A stretch of DNA of 64,000 nucleotides from Ianthella basta (Eukaryota > Porifera > Demospongiae > Verongiida > Ianthellidae): NCBI GenBank assembly GCA_964019415.1, contig OZ025886.1:5070503-5134502 (forward strand), in the 5' to 3' direction. Positions 23,000 to 33,864 of this stretch are shown piece by piece (position 1 is the stretch's first letter; the number at the start of each line of letters is the position of its first letter). The position numbers and the translations under genes were made by a program. The notes beneath the pieces were generated by a model that saw only the letters and a list, made by a program, of their open reading frames with translations, did not search any database and was not told the origin of the DNA.

Positions 23000-23317
23000 C
23001 TGGTCCTCCAAACTCCCGAGCCTTCTTCTCTAGCTGATCCGCCCAGGCAGCATAGTTACACTGCCGTAGCAAACTGCAGAAGATTTTGAAGTCCTTGTTT
23101 GCTTTTCCTTGCAATATCTCAATGAGTTGTCCCATCTGTGCATTATCATGTAACTGATTCTCTACTGCCATCACTTCTGCTCTGTTCAAGAACCCTCCTG
23201 CCACTGTTGGTAGTTTGTCGAGGAGTCCTGTACTCATTTTCACATTGAGCTTAAGATCTCCTTTCAGTGCCATCAATGCATTCGTGTTATATTCCTGCAT
23301 GGGGCCTGCATCACTAC
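23000..23317 (-). CDS. CARD exon, copy 3 (divergent)
   Basis: A 318-nt exon on the minus strand, phase 1 at both ends, acceptor ctcaacag, donor GTACGC. It keeps the CARD helices (GLLDKLPTVAGGF, MGQLIEILQGK, FKIFCSLLRQ, WADQLEKKARE) but differs from copies 1 and 2 at many residues while the surrounding DNA is near-identical. Coding change therefore exceeds flank change. The reading frame is intact over 106 codons. Read-through would stop at 22899. No neighbouring start exon was found. The phase would allow joining to exon 2 of gene A, or use as a 3' exon. Confidence 0.6.
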
Positions 23318-23639
23318 CTGTTGAGAATTACATAATAGAGCATCACCATGCATGCACACATGTTTCACAACTTCTATAGATCACAGAAGGTTCACACAAT
23401 TGTGACGGTAACACAAGTGGAAACATGCATGCATATAATATAGGCACTTAGCACATACAGGCACACTCTGCATGCATGCACAAGAAGGACCCTTGTAACA
23501 GTCATGCAAGTGGTTTATAATATGTGGGGTACAGTGAAGCACATTATCCTTAAGCTATATAAATCCCTCAAAAGGTTAACTCTATATATTAAGACTATAC
23601 ATACACATCTACACAATGTTGGCAGCTATAGTACATGTA

Positions 23640-24067
23640 GACATGCACAAGCAGTACATAACTGTAAGGTGTATAAACATTCTCCCTGTGTGAATACCGC
23701 AAGCAGGGACTATATAGGAGTGGTACTGTGTACCATAGATACTCAACATCGATGTGTGGGTGATATACTGTGTACTGATCTACTGTCAAACACATGACCC
23801 CTATTACTCCAGCAGGAAATGACACAAGGACTGGTAGTGCAGTGTTCAGAAACGCACAGTCGTGAAGAATAGACTAGTATACACTTTGGCTAACAGTTTT
23901 CAAAGAAATTCCAAACACAGTTTCCATCAATGCCCACTTCTGGCAACAACAGTAGCTAGCTGAGCTTACTAGTGCGATGTCAACTGGTTGCCAGCGGTTA
24001 AAGGGAGGATTGTATAAATGTGCTTGGCATTTCCAGACTTCTCTGCCAGTAGACATAGCTATGTATA
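23640..24067. other. Degenerate repeat remnants, no gene
   Basis: Contains a diverged version of the caagcattgc...ctgcaagcaggg repeat (compare 9970-10050), then unique sequence. Confidence 0.5.
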
Positions 24068-24565
24068 GCAAACTGTACTCTTCCAACAGGAGGCACTTCA
24101 GATAAGATACATTATACGCATGCAACTAGTCTCCTAACTGGAGCCGGTGGGTATCCGCGTATAAGGGCGGGATACAGACCATACCATCGATAGTTATTCA
24201 ATAGTACCTATTCCTATGTGACAGCTAACATGACAGTCGAAGGCACAGACGAGTAGCCAATTACAGCTATCTACATACTAAGATAGAAATCGGGGGTGTA
24301 TATACACGCGTACTGAGTACTCAGAACGGAAAACTAGGTGAACTGACCTGCTATCGTTCGCTACCGTCAAATGTAGCCGCAGCGATTCCCTCTCAGGCTT
24401 GAAGTACGGTACAGTTGGGTGACGCGGGTACGGAGGGAGATCACCTCAATCGTATACATGGGAAGGGGAAGCGGGAATAGAATTCCCCCTAAGGAGGTGG
24501 GGTGGGAGGGAATAGAATTCCCCCTAAGGAGGTGGGGTGGGAGGGATTGAAAACCACAGGCATGC
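24068..24565. repeat. Dispersed repeat (pairs with 12657-12935 and 16480-16775)
   Basis: Third copy, with an internal tandem doubling of a ~45-base segment (gaattccccctaaggaggtg twice, 24480-24545). No coding sequence was recognised. Confidence 0.75.
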
Positions 24566-25576
24566 ATGCATAATACACGTACCCAACAGCGTCGCGCACT
24601 GCCACAGTATGTGGGGCGAGCCTGAATGAGCGTGAAGTACATACATACATGTGCAGTGGCCTAGGGAGTGGACAAAGCATTGGGGGCCGGACCACGGCCA
24701 TGGGATGAAAAAAGGGTCTAACCGGCGCTAATTAAGGATTGCTTTTCCAGTAACTCCACCCCTGGTACATGCAGGAATGCATATGCTCACTGCTGAAGCC
24801 ATCTGCAGTGAACCTCCACATAGTGATGACGTTCAGTAATACGTATATATAGACACAATGTTGCATTACTCATTGCAGAATTCACACAGGCGTATACAGT
24901 GATATCCCAAAGTGTGAAGGCCATCTTATCCTATCCTCTAAAGGTCATGTGCAATTAATAATGCCATGCTCGTGGTGTCACTTTCGTAGTGCTGCTCCAG
25001 ACGTGGTCTATATCTCAAAGCATGTACAGGAGTACCCTACACTCAATTAATGAAGTGTGCATACATTATATAATGTAGGAACATACCATATTGTGTGTGT
25101 GCCACAGTACCTTATATTAAAGGCTATTTGTACAAAATTTTGGTCACAGTGCAGGAGCAAGGGCCTGTATATGCACGTACAACTAGCCAATGTTGAATGC
25201 ATGAGACTGTCCTCTTCAATGTGTTTGGCATTATAGCTCATGCACAATATTACATACATGTATCGCTCTTCTAAATATAATACAGCACACACATGCTTCC
25301 CATGCACCATGTATACACCATATATGAACACATGTAGTGGGAACATTTTTCTGCACCCATGATGAATAATATAATTGTACTTTGAATCCAACCAGCAATT
25401 CAGCACATACAATGTCCACTGATGTACATGTGTGCTAGAATACTATTATGCATGGTGCTATATACAGCCTATTATATTCACACCAAATCTAGTACACAAT
25501 TAGTACTGTATATATGGGTAGCTAAGTAATACTTTGCATACAAAGTATTGACCTTAGCTTCCTGTGCAGACTTTCA
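24566..25576. other. Diverged fourth copy of block beta flanks
   Basis: 25260-25560 aligns loosely with 22330-22590 and leads into the intact CD225 exon at 25577. The block therefore derives from the 3' flank of this gene. No CARD exon is present. Confidence 0.55.
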
Positions 25577-28500
25577 TCAGACTATCGCTGCAATCAGACT
25601 AATAATAGCGACCCCATAGAAAATGAGGACACCGATATTAGTCCCAATTGCCAACCAGCCGTAGGTCTTTGCAGTCTGTTCATTGTCCCTGCTGTTCTGC
25701 CCCTATATACGTCCAAACAGAAAAACATGCATAAAGACAAGTTTTTAAGCCATCAATTTAAGCAAAGATCATGCACACAGGCAATTAGTACAGCAATAAA
25801 AATACATTCCACTGTTCCTTGTGTGCAACGCATTAAATGTATCTCCTCTCTCTCATGCAGCTAGGATACGATCCATTTCTATGGCATGACTCAGGGACGC
25901 CTTCAATAGTGTCCTTGTTGTGTGCATTTTGTGCATTTTGCACTCACATTGATGGCACAAATCAGAGCTGGAAGAAGGCAGCCGAGGGTCACGACGATGT
26001 TGCCGATGATCGTACATAGGATGAGATGAATGATGGTGAAGATCAAGGCAATGGTAGGGATGGGTGTACGCTTATGGGGCTGAGACGGCTGTATATAGGT
26101 GGCGTTGGTTGGCTGGGTTGCAATCACCGTGGGGGCGGTGTTAGTCTGCAAGGAGAGGAGAGCATGGAGAAAGAAGAACCAGACAATATTGAACTTGAGC
26201 TAAAAACAGCAACTCCTTGATCATCATGACCAGCACTGCATGGCAATTAATTCCTATGAGTTGCTGTTATACCATCAACCATGTGATTGCCTGATTGGCT
26301 TAGCTACACTGTTAAAAATATGGTGTGACCATCACACCAGTCAGTGCTTACACCAAAGCTGCGATCATTCACACCATTACTTTAGTGTGACCTTCACACT
26401 GACACCAGTATCCACACTGTCATGCCATTTCTGATAGATTAAGAGACTTTGAAGTAATTCATAACCAAAATTTAAGATGACAAGAGTTTATTTAGAATCC
26501 TATACAAGCTATCTAAGTACATAGCTACCCAGGACACAGCTAAGCCTGATGGAATATATGTTGTGTACAGTGGGAGGACCTCCTCAAACTAAGTATGCCA
26601 TTTTAATTGTACAGTACCGTAATTGTACTTTGTGCTTCAGGGGATGCCATATTCCCCGGTGAAGTTCATTGGGGCACCAGATGCCCAATGTTTGCAGGGA
26701 ATGCAGTATCCCCCGGTGAAGTTCATTGAGGCACCAGATGCCCAATGTTTGCAAGGGATGCCATATTCTCCAGTGAAGTTCATTGGGGCACCAGATGCCC
26801 AATGTTTGCAGGGGATACTGTATTCCCCGGTGAAGTTCATTAAAGCACCAGGTGCCCAATGTTTGTAGGGGATGAAGTGAGGGCTTCTCAGCTGGCTCAG
26901 GCATCAGAAAGGGTTGGTTCTCCAATACCAGCTTCACAACAGGGTGATCTTTGCCCTGAAGAAGACCAGAGCATCTGGTCGAAACGTCGGCAAGGTTTTC
27001 AACCCTGTTGTGAAGCTGGTATTGGAGAACCAACCCTGTCTGTTTGTAGGGGATGCCGTATTCCCCGGTAAAGTTCACTGGGGCACCAGATGCCCAATGT
27101 TTGCAGGGGATGCCGTATTCCCCGGTGAAGTTCACTGGGACACCAGATGCCCAATGTTTGTAGGGAATGCCGTATTCCCTGGTGAAGTTCATTGAGGCAC
27201 CAGATGCCCAATGTTTGCAGGGGATGCCGTATTCCCCGGTGAAGTTCACTGGGGCACCAGATGTCCACTGTTTGCAGGGGATGTTGTATTCCCCGGTGAA
27301 GTTCAATGGGGCAACAGATGCCCAATTTTTGCAAGGGATCCGGATGCCATCACTCACAAACTATCCTGCCAGTTCTTATGATGTGTATTACGTATACTCT
27401 AATCCTTAAAATAGTGTACTACATATATCTGTAGTGAAATGTACCATTAAGTGCTTATTCTCTTACAAACTGTTCCCATAATGGTATGTTGTGTACTGCA
27501 TTGTTGTGGAGTGACCAGCACACTGCAAATGGTGTGCTCACTGTGGCAACCAATTCACACCAATTTTGGGTGTGATTGTCACTCCCTATTTTTAACAGTG
27601 TATTTATACTGACAGCCCCATATAAGTACCAGAGATGTAGAAGGGGACAGTTTTGTAGAACCCGGCTGGGATTTAAGTGATCAGTTGCCTATGGGCTAGG
27701 TTATAGAGTGATGTATGTTGTACTAACGATACTGTTCCAATGTGCATGATAACTATATAATAACAACATAGGTAAGTGCATGTATAGTATGATATAATGT
27801 CAACGCACTTGATCCTTGTGTTGTGGTGCACTGCATGCTGCATGAGGAGGACACATACCTGTTGAGGATAGCCTTGTGGAGGGTAGCCTTGTGGAGGGTA
27901 GCCTTGTGGAGGGTAGCCTTGTGGAGGGTAGCCTTGTGGAGGGTAGCCTTGTGGAGGGTAGCCTTTTGAATGGCCTTCATTAAGAGGAACACAAAAATGG
28001 ATCCGTCACAGTGGATGATGACAAACTCATAACATATGGAGGTGGTCACGTTGTGAAAATGGCAAGCTAGCATACTAGTCATTGCAGCCATAGAGGACAG
28101 CAGGTACACATGACATTGTGCATGCACTAGATGTGCATGCCAAATTAATACATGAAAGAACAGATGAGTTAATTGTAGTGGTTCATTGTGCAAAATTAAT
28201 CAATGATGATCAAATCATATCAGAGTGATTATAGGTGTGTATTATACCAAAAATATAAACAAAACATAATGCATATTTTGGTGTTATATCAAAGTGGTTT
28301 TGTATGCAGCTGACATAGGCCTACGTGAGCCTTAGAGTGGTCATGTGAATGACAATGAAACCGCATGATCATGTTCATGATTCTATGGTGGCAACAACTG
28401 TGCTTGTCACAGTAATAATAGTTGAATACCTTGGTAGTCCGGTGGTGGTGGCTGGTTATAGCCCTGTTGTGGAGGGTAGCCCGGGGGTTGCTGAGGATAC

Positions 28501-28695
28501 CCTTGCTGCTTCGTGGGGTGTTCAGGTGTTTTCTCTGGGTTGGGCTGTCCATGGTAGGGTGGATACGCCTGACTTTCAAGGACACCGAGGGGTTCTGGAA
28601 AGCGGAAGAGAAAGCAAGTAACATGTTTTATGGGATACAAGCTAGCTGCAATAGGTACAATATGGTTGCCAACCTTGGTTGTGCTGCTGATCCAT
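25577..28695 (-). CDS. CD225/dispanin-like membrane protein, array gene 1
   Basis: Exons 28674-28695, 28430-28594, 27859-27974, 25948-26145 and 25577-25702 join in phases 1,1,0,0 to give 208 residues. Order: MDQQHNQ start, a Pro/Gln/Tyr-rich segment, a GYPPQ pentapeptide repeat (exon 3), a Thr-rich linker, hydrophobic helix 1 ending LLPALICAIN, a [18 protein letters not shown] loop, and hydrophobic helix 2 (VLIFYGVAIISLIAAIV) to the stop. Two helices with a conserved A-x-T-x2-W loop fit the CD225 (IFITM/dispanin) pattern, a family of membrane proteins that includes antiviral and vesicle-fusion regulators. It is the most diverged of the six. Exon 3 carries seven near-perfect 15-bp repeats, and intron 3 holds a 1.3 kb mobile element. 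Confidence 0.75.
26640..27336. repeat. 57-bp minisatellite, nine copies in two blocks
   Basis: Four direct copies at 26640-26868 and five at 27047-27336, each starting near ggggatgcc(a/g)tattcccc. Because 57 is a multiple of three, all frames can stay open, giving a 257-codon minus-strand frame with a 19-residue period. It has no splice context, so I treat it as a repeat artefact. Confidence 0.9.
26912..27035. mobile_element. Hairpin insertion splitting the minisatellite
   Basis: 34-base arms (26912-26945 and 27002-27035) are perfect reverse complements. Between them lies ctgaaga, a perfect 7-bp stem (gaccaga / tctggtc) and gaaacgtc at 26956-26988, the same motif as at 20670-20700. Confidence 0.75.
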
Positions 28696-28981
28696 CTTGC
28701 TATCGTTAAAACTTAACTCAACGGTCCGAAGTACGGAGCAATTCACCGACACGCAATACTGGCCACAGACGTTCTAATTAAAGTTCAGAAGGAGCCACTT
28801 AATTCCAGATCCACCTCAACACATGCAAGGAACCTGTGAATAGGATTCACACAGCAATCTTTTGGCAGTACCTACGCTGGCCTATTTATAATAGATGTTA
28901 TTGCTTCAATCATTTGTATATAATCAGGCTAGTTCAAACATTTTCGCATTCACTACAGGAAGCCTTCAATGTTCTGCTGTT

Positions 28982-29015
<34 letters not shown>

Positions 29016-29067
29016 CCTCCCCACATACACCCAGCCTACACAGGCACACACCCACATCTACACACCC

Positions 29068-29118
<51 letters not shown>

Positions 29119-30134
29119 CACACACACACACACAGCCTCCCCACATACACCCAGCCCACACAGGCACACACACAACACACACAAAAACATAAATCTCTTC
29201 TGTATACAGTTGCATTGTATGTTGTTCAACATACAAGTCATGCATACTGGCACTCATTTCCCACATTCTTATATAATAGCGTGTACTTTCAATTCAATAA
29301 GGAAATGTCTCAAATACACGTATGGGGGGGGGGGGCTTTAGAATGTACATAGGTCAGAGGTACAATTATGGCACTGAATGCTACTAGTCCATGCCAAGTG
29401 CATGCTGCATGGCCAGAGCCAGCCAGCTATAGTGAAGAAAGGAAGCTAGGGGTCATGCCTTCCAGTACTAAATCGACAGTGTTCGTATCTACATAAGCCA
29501 GGAGCTAACAGCTTCCACATACATTTCTATAATTGTGCAACCCACCAAAGCTGTACATGCATATATATGGCCAATCAATCCAAGCAACCATATTATCATG
29601 ATGATATTATGCATAATATTATACTCTAGCAATCTGATTGGTTTATAACAGCATCCAGGTATTCCTGAGTCAGCAAGACCAAGAAATGCACTGAAATGTG
29701 CCATACCCCCTTTTGCAGGCGGCAGCCATGTTTGCATACGTAAGTGGGCCTGGGAACAAGACTAATAATGCATGGCATTATGCCATCACCACCATGTATT
29801 CTCCAAGCTCCACAACTGGTTAGTTTAATTTAAAATTTCACTGTGATTCTTACAAAATTGGTCATCATTGCCTCTACAGCATACATACATGCGCTGTACA
29901 TGCACCAGCTGTGTCGTGTGTGTGTCTTGACACCACACATCACAACTGTGCACATCCTTCTGCACACACTACTTCAAACACACAACCAAATGAATGAAGC
30001 ATCCATCAAATGTGCATGTGTATATACTGTATCAGAGCAGCACTACTCACTACAGTGTTATAGTCCGTACATACTAAATTACGTGTGAATGACATAAAGT
30101 CAACTTCCATACAAGATGTTCTCTTTCACAGGCC
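28696..30134. other. Intergenic: (CA)n arrays and repeats
   Basis: 28983-29014 and 29070-29132 are CA arrays, and a ~40-base segment (cagcctccccacatacaccc...) is repeated at 29013-29052 and 29133-29172. The remainder to 30134 has no gene. Confidence 0.7.
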
Positions 30135-32162
30135 TCATGGAAGGGAGACCAAGACTGCAATCATGACAATGAAACCGACCACGTAGAAGACGATGGTAGC
30201 AATGTTAGTCCCGATTGCCAACCAGCCACACGTCTTTGCAGACTGCTCATTGTCATTATTTCCCAGTCCCTGCATATGAAAGGAAACTCCTTCAAGTCAG
30301 GTATTTATTAAGCAAAAACCACACAATACATTGGTAACAACTACAAAGAGTGATGAAACACAGTCATCACTGCAGGCAAGCAATACATAACATGCATGGA
30401 CCGTGTTACATTCTACTGCAAGAGGATGTGCCCCTCCCCTTCCCCTCCCCCTCCATTCTCTGACATATGGACTAGATCTAAACTCACGACAATGGCACAG
30501 ATCAGAGCTGGAGCAAGGCAGGCAAAGATCGCGATGTTACCAAAGCTCAAGCATGCAATGAGGTGGACGATGGTGATGACCAAACCAATGGTAGGGATGG
30601 ATTCGTTGTTACGGCGCTGAACAGGCACATAGGTGGTGGTGGGCTGGGCCGCAATCACTGTGGTGGTGGTGGTGGTAGTCTGAAATGAGGAGGAGAACAA
30701 GGAAAGGGAAGAATAGACAGTATTGTACAGTGGCAGCAGGGAACTCAACCACAGTACCATAACTTATTAGAAGCAGTTATTACACCATGCACGCATGTCT
30801 GTCCTACACAGATGGCTCAGCTACATGGCCCAAAGTACACTACCACTAGGGATTGTGGGAGAGGAGGGAGGTCTAACAGCACCAGGGATTGTGGGAGAGA
30901 AGGGAGGTCTAACAACACCAGGGATTGTGGGAGGGGAGGGAGGTCTAACAGCACCAGGGATTGTAGGAGGGGAGGGAGGTCTAACAGCACCAGGGATTGT
31001 GGGAGAGAAGGGAGGTCTAACAGCACCAGGGATTGTGGGAGGGGAGGGAGGTCTAACAGCACCAGGCCAGTGTCACATCTGGGTACACATTTGGGATGGC
31101 CTAGCGGGCCAGACCAGCTCTTGCAGTGAATACACCACTTAGCATTTATGAATTCATAAATGGATCATCCATAGCAGATTGAAGTAACAAGATGGCTCAA
31201 TAAATTGCTAGATCCTTCATCATCATTTGCACATTAACAAGCTAAGCGCAAAGCATACATGCTCCAATTCCCTCTAGTGCGTCTCCCCCAAGTGGTGTGT
31301 CCATACATACATACAGGATCCACATACCTGTGGAGGGTACTGGTAGCCCTGGGGATAGCCTGCAGATGGAGAGCGTAAGGATTGATTGCATGGACGCACA
31401 CTGTATGAATTCAAACCTTGGCAGTAGCATTGTATCATGCATGCCTAAAATATAAACTGGTTGCTGAATGTTGAATATGCATGGTATATATGTATGCCAT
31501 GGCACTGAGGTGTGCTATGTCTACACAATAGGAAACTCCATATAACATACATACACAGACCAGATGTCTACTTGCAAGGGTATGATTCTTCCCAGACCAG
31601 TGGCACTCAGCAGAACGCATGTTTAGCTCAGTGTGCTAGCACTGGGGCAATACTGTGCAAAGCAGTTCGAGGAGATGCTGTGAAGATTCGAGATTAGTGC
31701 AGTGTTTTGAGGGCTTCCGAAGTTCATGGCGCTCACAAAGCGACTCCATCATATCTGTGTAAGCTGTGCGTTCTGCTTCAGCTGTTTCAAGGAGACCCGG
31801 CCCTCCATCAAGTCAACTTATGTCTATAGCAATCCATGTGCTTGCTGCTCTGCACGCTGTGACACACACTGTGTGCAATAGCTTCTTCTTCTAGTTTACT
31901 TATGTGCAAACTTTGTGACGTTCACTTGGATGCATTGGACAGAGTGTAATGGAGGCATGACGGGCCCTCTACACTGCTTTCTGATTCACTGCAAGCAAGG
32001 TTTTCATTTAAAGCCAATGTTTGAGGCCTTTGATTCTGTTCATAAGCTAAGTTAATGGCTGTATTTGTCCAGGAGTATAGTCACTGCATAATTTTACACT
32101 AAGACTGAAATAACCACACCAAAGGAATATACACATCATCACATCCCCCAACACACACACAC

Positions 32163-32210
<48 letters not shown>

Positions 32211-32887
32211 ATCACTGGTGTGCCAAAGACAAGAGTGAGCAATAAATTTAATTTTTTGTAGTGTACTGAAGACAGTGAGGGCGACACCAAAGTGATCCAG
32301 AAAACAATGATGGCAAACCAGATGATCACGTTTAGTAACAGGACTTCACAGCAATGCATATTGACGCCAGACTTGTGCTAAAGGGGATACCTTACTGGCA
32401 ATACAATCACAACACACAACAACGAAACTGCCTGTGTCAGACGGCGTACGTATTCAACAGCATTGTACGCAATAGTCAAACAAGGAAGTTTAAGCACCTC
32501 ACCTTGGTATGCCGGTGGAGGCGGCTGACTGTAGCCCTGCTGTTGAGGGTAGACTAAGGGCTGCTGTTGCTGGTAGGCCGGCGGTTGCTGCTGCGGGTAT
32601 CCTTGTTGTGGATACCCTTGTTGTTGTGGATACCCTTGCTGCTGCGGGTATCCTTGTTGTGGATACCCTTGTTGTTGTGGATACCCTGGCTGCTGCGGGG
32701 GATAGGCCGCGCCGGGAGGTTGAATCTGTTTTTCTGGGTCGGGCTGTCCCTGGTAGGGTGGGTACGCCTGACCTTCTCCTGGAAGGACGAGGGGATCTAG
32801 GAAAAGGAAGGCAAAGCGAGTGACATCCTTTCTCAATGGAGCTGGTCGGCGCTAACTGCTCTTACCTTGGCTTGAATACTGATTCAT
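30135..32887 (-). CDS. CD225/dispanin-like membrane protein, array gene 2
   Basis: Exons 32866-32887, 32503-32796, 31328-31359, 30488-30679 and 30135-30269 (phases 1,1,0,0) give 224 residues. It starts MNQYSSQ and has the longest Pro/Gln region of the array, built from GYPQQQ-type units, then PPAYQ. The domain continues with [28 protein letters not shown], the [20 protein letters not shown] loop and a second helix ending in VSLP. The exon-4 donor (GTGAGT) follows ATTGTC, as in its neighbours. Intron 2 contains a CA array (32150-32206) and a SINE-like segment, and a minisatellite lies in intron 3. Confidence 0.8.
30847..31062. repeat. 36-bp minisatellite, six copies
   Basis: The unit agggattgtgggagaggagg... 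is repeated six times head to tail with one to four changes per copy, inside intron 3 of array gene 2. A single degenerate unit lies at about 39385-39425. Confidence 0.92.
31622..31700 (+). mobile_element. Possible tRNA-derived SINE head
   Basis: tagctcagtgtgctagcac resembles a pol III A box, and agttcgaggag about 40 bases later resembles a B box. It lies in intron 2 of array gene 2. There is no clear tail or second copy in the window, so this is tentative. Confidence 0.3.
32150..32206. repeat. (CA)n microsatellite
   Basis: Short CA array in intron 2 of array gene 2. Confidence 0.95.
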
Positions 32888-33864
32888 CTTTCTATGGTCG
32901 AACGTCCAAGGTGATGGCTTCACCGAATCGCTATAAAAGCCGCACGAAGTATCGTTTTCCAAGAGTCCCTTGTCTTCGAGGATGGACGGATCTATGCAAT
33001 GTGTCACGGATATGTCCCCTATTGTCACAACATGACGTCATTCTAACACCGTGCAATAAATTGCAAGGAAAAATAAAATTGGAGACCCCGGGGCACACAC
33101 GTGCTTGCGCATGACTACATTATACATGTGCATGGGTATAATTGAACGAAGTTGCAACAGAGTAGGTATGCAAGGAGTGTCTGCGAAATGAGTGGTGTGT
33201 ATATGTGTGAGAGCAAGTGTGGGATGGCCTGTGTACACATGCATAAGATATGACTTGGTATGCATTTCATGAATTGCAACCATGTTATCATGTTACTGTG
33301 TATGCTGTAGCTATCACTCCCCCCCCACACACACAAGTTATATGGCCACTGTAGAAGTTACTTGAACTGCCACACACACAGACAATTAATGACTTGCATC
33401 TCAGGCTGTCAATTCTACACACACACACATTGGATGCATGCATGCGTATGCGTGTGACCACACTGTGGTATCATCTCAAGCACAAGGGCTGCACTCATTT
33501 GTTAAGTTAGACTCTAGTCCCTACTTTGCACAAGACAACTCATGCCTTAAGTCATTGTGTACATATGTACATGTTCCAATAGCCAACCGTGACCTGTCTT
33601 TGAGGTTCTAACTGTGGCTGATCATTCGTTATTCATCACTGCCCCTACAGGACACCCCCCCATTGTGATGTGTACAAACTGTATGCTCCCAGTGTTCCCA
33701 CCATGTACTGGCATCACAAGCATGTAAACCTGTGTACACCCAGCCAAATGAAGCATTCTACACATCAGAGTGCTATTCACTAATATATACGATGTCACAC
33801 ACCCTACATACCTAGCCCATGTACTAAAGATTTAGTCACACAATATGTCCTTCTGCTTTGAATT
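32888..33864. other. Intergenic spacer, no gene
   Basis: Separates array genes 2 and 3. It has AT-rich sequence with short CA tracts and no open frame with splice context. The 5' region of array gene 2 (32888-33060) includes GC-richer sequence that could hold its promoter. Confidence 0.55.

Larger units (their letters stand above)
26305..27602. mobile_element. 1.3 kb TIR element in intron 3 of array gene 1
   Basis: The left end tacactgttaaaaata (26305) is mirrored by tatttttaacagtgta ending at 27602, and sub-terminal ggtgtga / tcacacc repeats continue inward. It contains a 57-bp minisatellite and a nested hairpin but no transposase, so it is non-autonomous. Confidence 0.7.

Noticed and set aside
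24367..24701. Pro-rich minus-strand frames in the 24 kb repeat
   Set aside because: The other two copies of this repeat (12.7 and 16.6 kb) do not keep the frame.
26584..27357. 257-codon minus-strand frame with a 19-residue repeat
   Set aside because: The frame stays open only because the minisatellite unit is 57 bp. It lies inside an intronic TIR element, has a foldback in the middle, and other frames are open too.
30847..31062. CRISPR-like array
   Set aside because: The 36-bp units are contiguous with no spacers, so this is a minisatellite in an animal intron.
32509..32823. Plus-strand frames opposite the Pro/Gln exons (also near 36.7, 41.8, 44.5 and 47.6 kb)
   Set aside because: They are mirror images of the minus-strand GYPQQ exons, whose splice sites and phases are conserved across six genes. 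The plus-strand frames have no splice context.
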